The notes under the pieces: model-generated
Databases searched by the model: none
What the model was told of the DNA's origin: nothing
The model's input: the letters and a program-made list of their open reading frames with translations, nothing else
DNA from: Acrasis kona
Lineage: Eukaryota; Heterolobosea; Eutetramitea; Acrasida; Acrasidae
Assembly (NCBI GenBank): GCA_026419775.2
Contig: JAOPGA020001654.1
Coordinates: 1-23,518 of the forward strand
Direction of reading: 5' to 3'
DNA length: 23,518 nt
Translations under genes and position numbers: made by a program
Shown: positions 19,000-23,518 of the stretch, piece by piece
How the letters are laid out: every line of letters starts with the position of its first letter
Position numbering within the stretch: the first letter of the stretch is position 1

Positions 19000-19896
19000 A
19001 TGCAAACAACAATCACAGTAACAAAAAGATCTACTCAATCAACAGAGAACCGCCCGAGGGTTCTCGCCACCTTTGTAATTGATGTAAGCGGAAGCATGAT
19101 GCTTTCCAATCGCCTCAACAACGCCATGAAGGGAGCCCAACTCATTTTCAATGAGGTCCTTTGGGACTCGGATCGCATCGAAATTATTAATTTCTCCAAC
19201 AAAGCCTTCCGTCAATTACATTTAAAGTCAAAAAGAAATGTAGACTGGGATCGAGAAGCAAATGCCATCGCTCGAGAAAGAAGTGGATGCACAGCACTCT
19301 ATGATGCATGTCACAAAGCACTTTTAGAGATGACCAGAGAAAAGAAGTACCATAATTGCCATCGTGAATTAATTGTACTTACTGATGGAGAGGACAATGC
19401 ATCAAGCACAACAATGGAGTCCATTAGAGAGCGTTTGAATAACCCTGAATTTAAACAGTTTCATTGTAGTTTAATTGGAGTTGAATTGGGACCCAATTGT
19501 AGAGCTAAAGAAATTGTTAACAATAAACATTCTACTTACATTCCTTGCAAGGAGGAAGAAATTTTATCTTCGTTCCATTTGATTAAAAAAGCAGTCTTCG
19601 AGAGGATTGAACAAACTACCATACGCATTAAAAACGCAAACAAAATTGACATAATGAACTTCGAGAAAACATTTTCTACAATAACAAACACTGGTGTTGG
19701 TAGTGATGGGTTCGGAAACGTTTATAATGCTGTCGGCGATTTCAAAGGCACACAAAAGAGCGATCTCTGGTTCAGAAAGGGTGAGCCTATCCAGGTTTTT
19801 GAAAAAGACCTCAACACTGGTCGATGGAGAGGTGAGAATGTAAAAACTAAGAAAAATGGTTGGTTTCCCAGCAATCTAGTTCAACTAAATATTTAA
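19000..19896 (+). CDS. von Willebrand factor A domain + C-terminal SH3 domain protein
   Basis: Intronless, 298 aa from the ATG at 19000. Residues about 20-200 are a vWA domain with an intact metal-ion-dependent adhesion site: DVSGSM (D28, S30, S32), T98 in SGCTALYDA and D129 in VLTDGED. Residues about 240-297 are an SH3 domain: VYNAVGDFKG in place of ALYDY, DLWFRKGEPIQVFEK, RWRGENVK and GWFPSNLVQL. No signal peptide or membrane helix is present, so it is cytosolic. It may act as a divalent-metal-dependent scaffold linking to proline-rich partners. Both domains are clear; the combination and role are not known to me. Confidence 0.92.
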   Translation: MQTTITVTKRSTQSTENRPRVLATFVIDVSGSMMLSNRLNNAMKGAQLIFNEVLWDSDRIEIINFSNKAFRQLHLKSKRNVDWDREANAIARERSGCTALYDACHKALLEMTREKKYHNCHRELIVLTDGEDNASSTTMESIRERLNNPEFKQFHCSLIGVELGPNCRAKEIVNNKHSTYIPCKEEEILSSFHLIKKAVFERIEQTTIRIKNANKIDIMNFEKTFSTITNTGVGSDGFGNVYNAVGDFKGTQKSDLWFRKGEPIQVFEKDLNTGRWRGENVKTKKNGWFPSNLVQLNI

Positions 19897-20128
19897 AATA
19901 AACAAAATTAATAACATGTGTGCGTACATCTTTTGTCTAACTGCAACTTTTGGTGTTTCCTTCCCATTCTAATGTAAAATCGCCTTATATTTATTCAATC
20001 TCCTGTATACAAGATTTCACTCTCCATGTGATTCAGTTTGGAGACTTAGAATATCTCTACTTTCGCCTTCTTTTCATGACGCCCAGTTACAATTGAAGTG
20101 TCAACCAGAACATCATTCACACACATTG

Positions 20129-20904
20129 ATGACGGAACAAGAAGAATCAGATTTTAGTTTTTTCGCTGCTGAAGAGCCAAAAGACTATTACGTACCGAAA
20201 AGACAAGACTTTTACGAAGAAGTTGATGTTGAAGGTGACCTTTATAAAATCAAAATTGTTGGTGAGCACCGTTTATGGGGAAATTATTTGTACGTGCACT
20301 AAATAAACATCACGTCCTTAACCCACACAGATGGAATGCGGCTAGATGTGCTGCAAAACACCTTTACAAGAACCCAGAACTAGTTAAAGACAAGACAGTT
20401 ATTGAGATGGGTGCTGGAGGTGGTCTACCGTCACTCGTGTCAGCACATTTGGGTGCAAAAAAGACTTTACTTACTGACTACCCCGACCAACCTCTAATTG
20501 ACAACCTGGAACATAATGTAGAGATAAACAGACACTTGTACCCTAATGCCGATGTTGAGGTACGGAAACATCTATGGGGCAAACTGCATGAAATTACTGA
20601 AAAATTCGACGTGGTTATCATGAGTGACTTAATAAACAATCATTCAGCACACTATGACATGTTGGAAACATGTGCTCATTGTTGCATTCCTAAAGAAACT
20701 TTGATAATTTGTTGTTTCACACATCATCAACCTTGGAAGGCAAAGAAGAATGAAAAATTCTTCAAAATTGCCACCGAGAATAATTTCTCCTTTGAAAAGT
20801 TATATGAAGAGAAATATCCTGTCATGTTTGAGAAGGACCCTGGAGAAGAAGAAGTTAGGAGAACTGTGCACATGTTCCATATGAGGTACAATGGACCCAA
20901 ATAA
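20129..20904 (+). CDS. Lysine-type methyltransferase, EFM7/NNT1-like (methyltransferase_16 family)
   Basis: Two exons, 20129-20289 and 20331-20904, give 244 aa. The 41-nt intron (GTACGT...CACACAG) joins LWGNYL to WNAARCAAKHL, recreating the HxLWGxxLWNA motif of this family. The SAM-binding motif I is TVIEMGAGGGLPSLV, with the acidic end of strand 2 at LLTDYPD. DVVIMSDLINNHSAHYDM follows, where the family has its D/E-L-x-x-N segment. Yeast EFM7 methylates elongation factor eEF1A; the related mammalian enzymes modify other proteins. The substrate here is inferred by family only. The ATG at 20129 opens an acidic leader (MTEQEESDFSFFAAEE). A long gap-free 3' end is followed by the minus-strand tRNA-Ala. 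Confidence 0.9.
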
Positions 20905-21003
20905 ATGTAAAGTTTTAATAATAGAACAATAGTAGTGTTTGGATGAAAAACGTGGAAAGTGATTCTTATCTTATGAACATGCTTTAGTTGTAAATAAAAA
21001 ATT

Positions 21004-21090
21004 GGAGATACAGGGAATTTCAAACTTTTCAATCGAACCCTGGACTTTATGCATGCAAAGCATACACTCTACCAACTGAGTTACATCCCC
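21004..21090 (-). tRNA. tRNA-Ala(UGC) copy 1 with a T-loop insertion
   Basis: The 87-nt gene has acceptor stem GGGGATG/TATCTCC including the G3-U70 pair that marks alanine tRNAs. The D-stem is ACTC/GAGT, and the anticodon arm TATGC-TTTGCAT-GCATA has anticodon TGC. The T-stem is CAGGG/CCCTG. The T-loop should be TTCGATT but carries 15 extra nucleotides (about 21016-21031, depending on how the repeated ATT is assigned). Without them it is a perfect 72-nt tRNA. A T5 run follows on the minus strand as Pol III terminator. The insertion breaks the B-box, leaving GGTTCGATT without its final CC. Confidence 0.9.
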
Positions 21091-22159
21091 TTACAATTTT
21101 TATCTCCATTTACATTATATCGTAAATAAATAATCTGTAAAATCACAAAAATGATATCTTCGCACTATCTGACACACACCAAAACTGTAAATCAAAAAGT
21201 TTAAACTATGAAATCTCGCCAACGATCCAAACACATATGGATTTTTACTATGAAATGTGGTTAATCATTGGTACTTTTTATTGAGATCAAGATGAGCGTT
21301 CTCGTAATTATTGGCACTCAAGAAACTCAACAAGTCACTAACCTTGGTGTCTGCTAAAAATGGAGATGACATCGGAGTTCAATTGTTTAACATATATTTC
21401 AAGAGACTTTAATAAGTCAATCGCCACTTCTCTAAATCAGATTGTGGATAACACACTTAACGACATGTACAATGTTATAGATTTACATTAGACCTAGATT
21501 CTAATGGAACAATAAACTATGTTTGTAAAATTTGATCTCACGACGGAATTGTGACAAGTAATCTAAACGATGCTCCATAGGAATAGATTCATACGAGGTA
21601 AAAAAGGACGTTCGAATCCATTTTCCTTCCATATATCTTAATGATGCTGAAATCTCTTATCATGACATTGAGACTACATTTTGACAAGAAGGGCACCTGT
21701 ATCATTTTCTTGTGGATTCTCCACTCGATTCAACGATCGACTAACTACCAATCCTCAATTTTGTAGAACACTACATAAATACAATCGTCGACCTTGAGAC
21801 ATTGATGAATGGGAGAAAACGGAACCACATTGAGATATAGGAGATATGTTACCGATTAATTAGAAATCTTATCTCCTCTACGGTGTAGCAAGCACAACGA
21901 GACCTTGGATCGACTACTATCGATGGCTGGGCTTCGAAATTATCTTCACTGACGTCATGAAATTGATACAAGTTGCTGGCAGGGAGCACACCAACGTAAC
22001 CCTTTGTACCTCTTCGCTCATGACATTCGTATATACTGGAGCAAAAGTTGTCACGAGGGAACATCATCATTTTCAGGGATTCCTGAATAATGATGACATT
22101 GTGAAGAAGGTTGCCACCATATTGCACAATTCACACTACTAATAGAAATTTAAAAATAA
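21091..22159. other. 1.07-kb segment between divergent tRNA-Ala genes
   Basis: No gene is supported here. Open frames on both strands at 21849-22142 overlap and show no domains; the plus-strand one ends ILHNSHY at 22142 and the minus-strand one has no matching splice structure. Short plus-strand stretches around 21291-21480 are broken by stop codons. The sequence has more mixed composition than typical AT-rich spacer here, so decayed coding DNA is possible, but I cannot name a source. Confidence 0.4.
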
Positions 22160-22246
22160 GGGGATGTAACTCAGTTGGTAGAGTGTATGCTTTGCATGCA
22201 TAAAGTCCAGGGTTCGATTGAAATATTTGAGATTCCCTGTATCTCC
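22160..22246 (+). tRNA. tRNA-Ala(UGC) copy 2 with a T-loop insertion
   Basis: Identical to copy 1 in all 72 mature positions but on the opposite strand. It also has a 15-nt T-loop insertion (about 22219-22234), differing from that of copy 1 at three positions. The G3-U70 pair, anticodon TGC and T-stem CAGGG/CCCTG are all intact. A T6 run starts two nucleotides after the gene. Together with copy 1 it forms an 87-nt inverted repeat, with the two genes transcribed away from each other. Confidence 0.9.
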
Positions 22247-22675
22247 ACTTTTTTGAATTACCAATCATGTTCATTGGAGACATAGTGTGCCAGGTGTGAC
22301 TTTATAAATTTTACAATAGATCTATTAATACTGGTTCTTATTGTGATCCTTTTATCATTTTTATATCCTATTAATAAAATTTCCACCTACCTTAATCGAT
22401 AGTTTAGAAACAGAAAATTGAGGAATTTTTATCAAACTCATATTGAGTATTACTCGGCTATGTTAGTTTTTTTCTTCATCGGCGTTCCCTCCATCGCTTT
22501 TTTTCTGCTACAGGGTATTGAACCTGTGACATCCACCTGGCAGCCGAGTAAAATACTAGCTAAGCCAGATTGGCTTGAAATTGTGGCAGACCAATTGAAC
22601 AAAAATTATGTTGTATTTAAAATTATCTATTCATCGTTAACACATTGATTTGGGATCTTGGTTATAATAAATCTT
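22247..22675. other. Intergenic region with a tRNA-like box A/box B pair
   Basis: A plus-strand open frame (about 22418-22648) lacks an ATG at its start and recognisable domains. Inside it, the minus strand at about 22510-22585 has an A-box-like TGGCTTAGCTAGT and a B-box-like GGTTCAATACC at tRNA-like spacing, with CTGCCA where a Gly(GCC) anticodon would be. The acceptor, D and anticodon stems do not pair well, so this is at best a degenerate tRNA or tRNA-derived repeat. Confidence 0.3.
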
Positions 22676-23325
22676 TCAAATAGTGCGGTTTGGAGACCTT
22701 GGCAATTCGTTCGTACCAGTACGCGAAATGATACGTGCCGACCTTTTTAGATTTTTTTTGGATTTCTTCTTTGAATGTCTTCTATTTGGAGCATGCGGAG
22801 GTGTAAAAGCCAACGATAGTTTCCGAATTGCTCTTTGAAGAGCTTTATTTTCGTTTGCAGTAAATAAATTCTTGTAATAAAGTAGCAGTCCAATCCCATC
22901 TTTATCAACACAACGTACACTTTCGCTTCTCACAGTTGTTAAATGCTTTTTCATTTTTCTAACCTTCATATATTAGAACAATTTTATAAAACAAATACCC
23001 TTTTTGCTGAAGGAGGCTTTTCAATCATTTCAGATAAAGAAATGTTCTCAAAAGTCAACACCTCAAACTTTTTAATTTGTCGCTCAAACCAATTTTTGTC
23101 ATTCTTGAAAGCATCACCAGGTCCGCGAACACGAATCTTTTTTGTTTTTGGCCCAGTCGAATTGTTTGTCGTGAGAGGGCGTTTAATCCGGCATTCGGAT
23201 TGCACACCAAGGTTGTTGCCTTTCAAGTCGCCCAAGCATATGGGCACTACTCAATTCTCACGACGCGCATCCTTCTGTTCATGGCAATTAAAGTTATTAG
23301 ATATGCATTGTTGGTTGGTATTCAT
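22676..23325 (-). CDS. Small basic protein, 190 aa, unknown
   Basis: Three exons, 23325-23262, 23219-22999 and 22963-22676, with introns of 42 nt (GTGAGA...GAAAG) and 35 nt (GTATTT...TCTAATATATGAAG) that join in phase. The start is MNTNQQCISNNFNCHEQK. A central segment (KTKKIRVRGPGDAF, NWFERQIKKFEVLTF) and a helix (NENKALQRAIRKLSLAF) are followed by a strongly basic tail (RRHSKKKSKKNLKRSAR). The composition suggests a nucleic-acid-binding or nuclear/nucleolar protein. I recognise no family. Exon 1 depends on the 42-nt intron being real, since the main frame has no ATG of its own near its start. Confidence 0.6.
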
Positions 23326-23460
23326 TTCAAGAGTTGTTTATGGTGTGACTATTAAGTGTTTGATGATGAATGACGTTGGTTGGAACCTGTTACTTGTTGC
23401 AATCAATTTGGAGGGAAAAATCAGATTTATNTGAGAAGAAACCAAACTGAGTCATTGTAA

Positions 23461-23496
23461 CCTTCCAATTCAACGTTACCTTCTAATTCAACGTTC
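23461..23496 (+). repeat. Two-copy 18-nt tandem repeat
   Basis: CCTTCCAATTCAACGTTA is followed directly by CCTTCTAATTCAACGTTC, two mismatches in 18. The repeat lies near the window end, shortly after a single undetermined base (N at 23432), in sequence with no supported gene. It may continue outside the window or be a small local duplication. Confidence 0.6.
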
Positions 23497-23518
23497 ACAA
23501 AAACTAAACCTACGTAGA

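Noticed and set aside
21291-21480. Short plus-strand stretch with GTQE, reminiscent of inositol 5-phosphatases
   Set aside because: Stop codons follow at once and no other catalytic motif of that family could be found downstream.
21611-21625. Isolated GTTCGAATCC resembling a tRNA B-box
   Set aside because: No T-stem pairing and no A-box at tRNA spacing on either side.
21004-22246. T-loop insertions as sequencing or assembly errors
   Set aside because: Two independent copies on opposite strands carry insertions of equal length at the same point with different sequences, which an error would not produce.
1-23518. Mobile elements, virus-like elements, CRISPR arrays or bacterial-type operons
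   Set aside because: No reverse transcriptase, integrase, transposase, capsid or long terminal repeat was seen, no regular repeat-spacer arrays, and the genes have introns and separate promoters.

Overview
The window looks like nuclear DNA from a free-living unicellular eukaryote. It carries histone H3, nuclear-type tRNA genes, and many spliceosomal introns of 30-45 nt with GT...AG ends and CTAAC/CTAAT-like branch sites. The standard genetic code is used. Two RGS proteins in unusual multidomain arrangements and gene-dense AT-rich DNA suggest a heterolobosean amoeba (Naegleria/Acrasis-like). That placement is inference and was not tested. I see no transposon, retroelement, virus relic or CRISPR array.

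Layout. 64-3049 (minus): a peroxiredoxin-like + RGS fusion and a two-exon ECHDC3-like hydratase. 3050-4089: unresolved. 4090-5835 (plus): a secreted sedolisin + CAP fusion, facing a small minus-strand gene. 6141-6232: a tRNA-Tyr with two introns. 6287-7969: adenosine kinase divergent from intronless histone H3. 8150-11552: two orphan genes and a seven-exon WDR89-like gene. 11735-15700: a Cdc25/Acr2-like CX5R phosphatase, a CHASE4-like/HAMP/PAS/RGS membrane sensor and an acyl-protein thioesterase. 15893-17673: a four-exon MFS transporter. 17958-18892: a small ORF and a type I membrane protein. 19000-20904: a vWA-SH3 protein and an EFM7/NNT1-like methyltransferase. 21004-22246: two divergent tRNA-Ala genes around a 1.07-kb non-coding stretch. 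22676-23325: a small basic protein.

The most striking observation is in the tRNA genes. Both tRNA-Ala(UGC) genes carry a 15-nt insertion inside the T-loop. The tRNA-Tyr(GUA) gene carries an 11-nt insertion in the D-loop plus a 9-nt intron at the usual 37/38 site. Removing the insertions leaves standard 72-nt cloverleaves. The two tRNA-Ala genes are identical in all 72 mature positions and differ only inside the insertion (3 of 15). The D- and T-loop insertions fold into bulge-helix-bulge-like structures whose predicted cuts restore the mature tRNA. This points to ectopic tRNA introns of the kind known from archaea and the red alga Cyanidioschyzon, here apparently in another eukaryotic lineage.

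The protein genes do not form one pathway. Two of them (the Prx-RGS fusion and the CHASE4/HAMP/PAS/RGS sensor) probably link redox or extracellular cues to heterotrimeric G-protein signalling. Several divergent pairs share short promoter regions: ADK/H3, WDR89-like/orphan, and RGS sensor/thioesterase.
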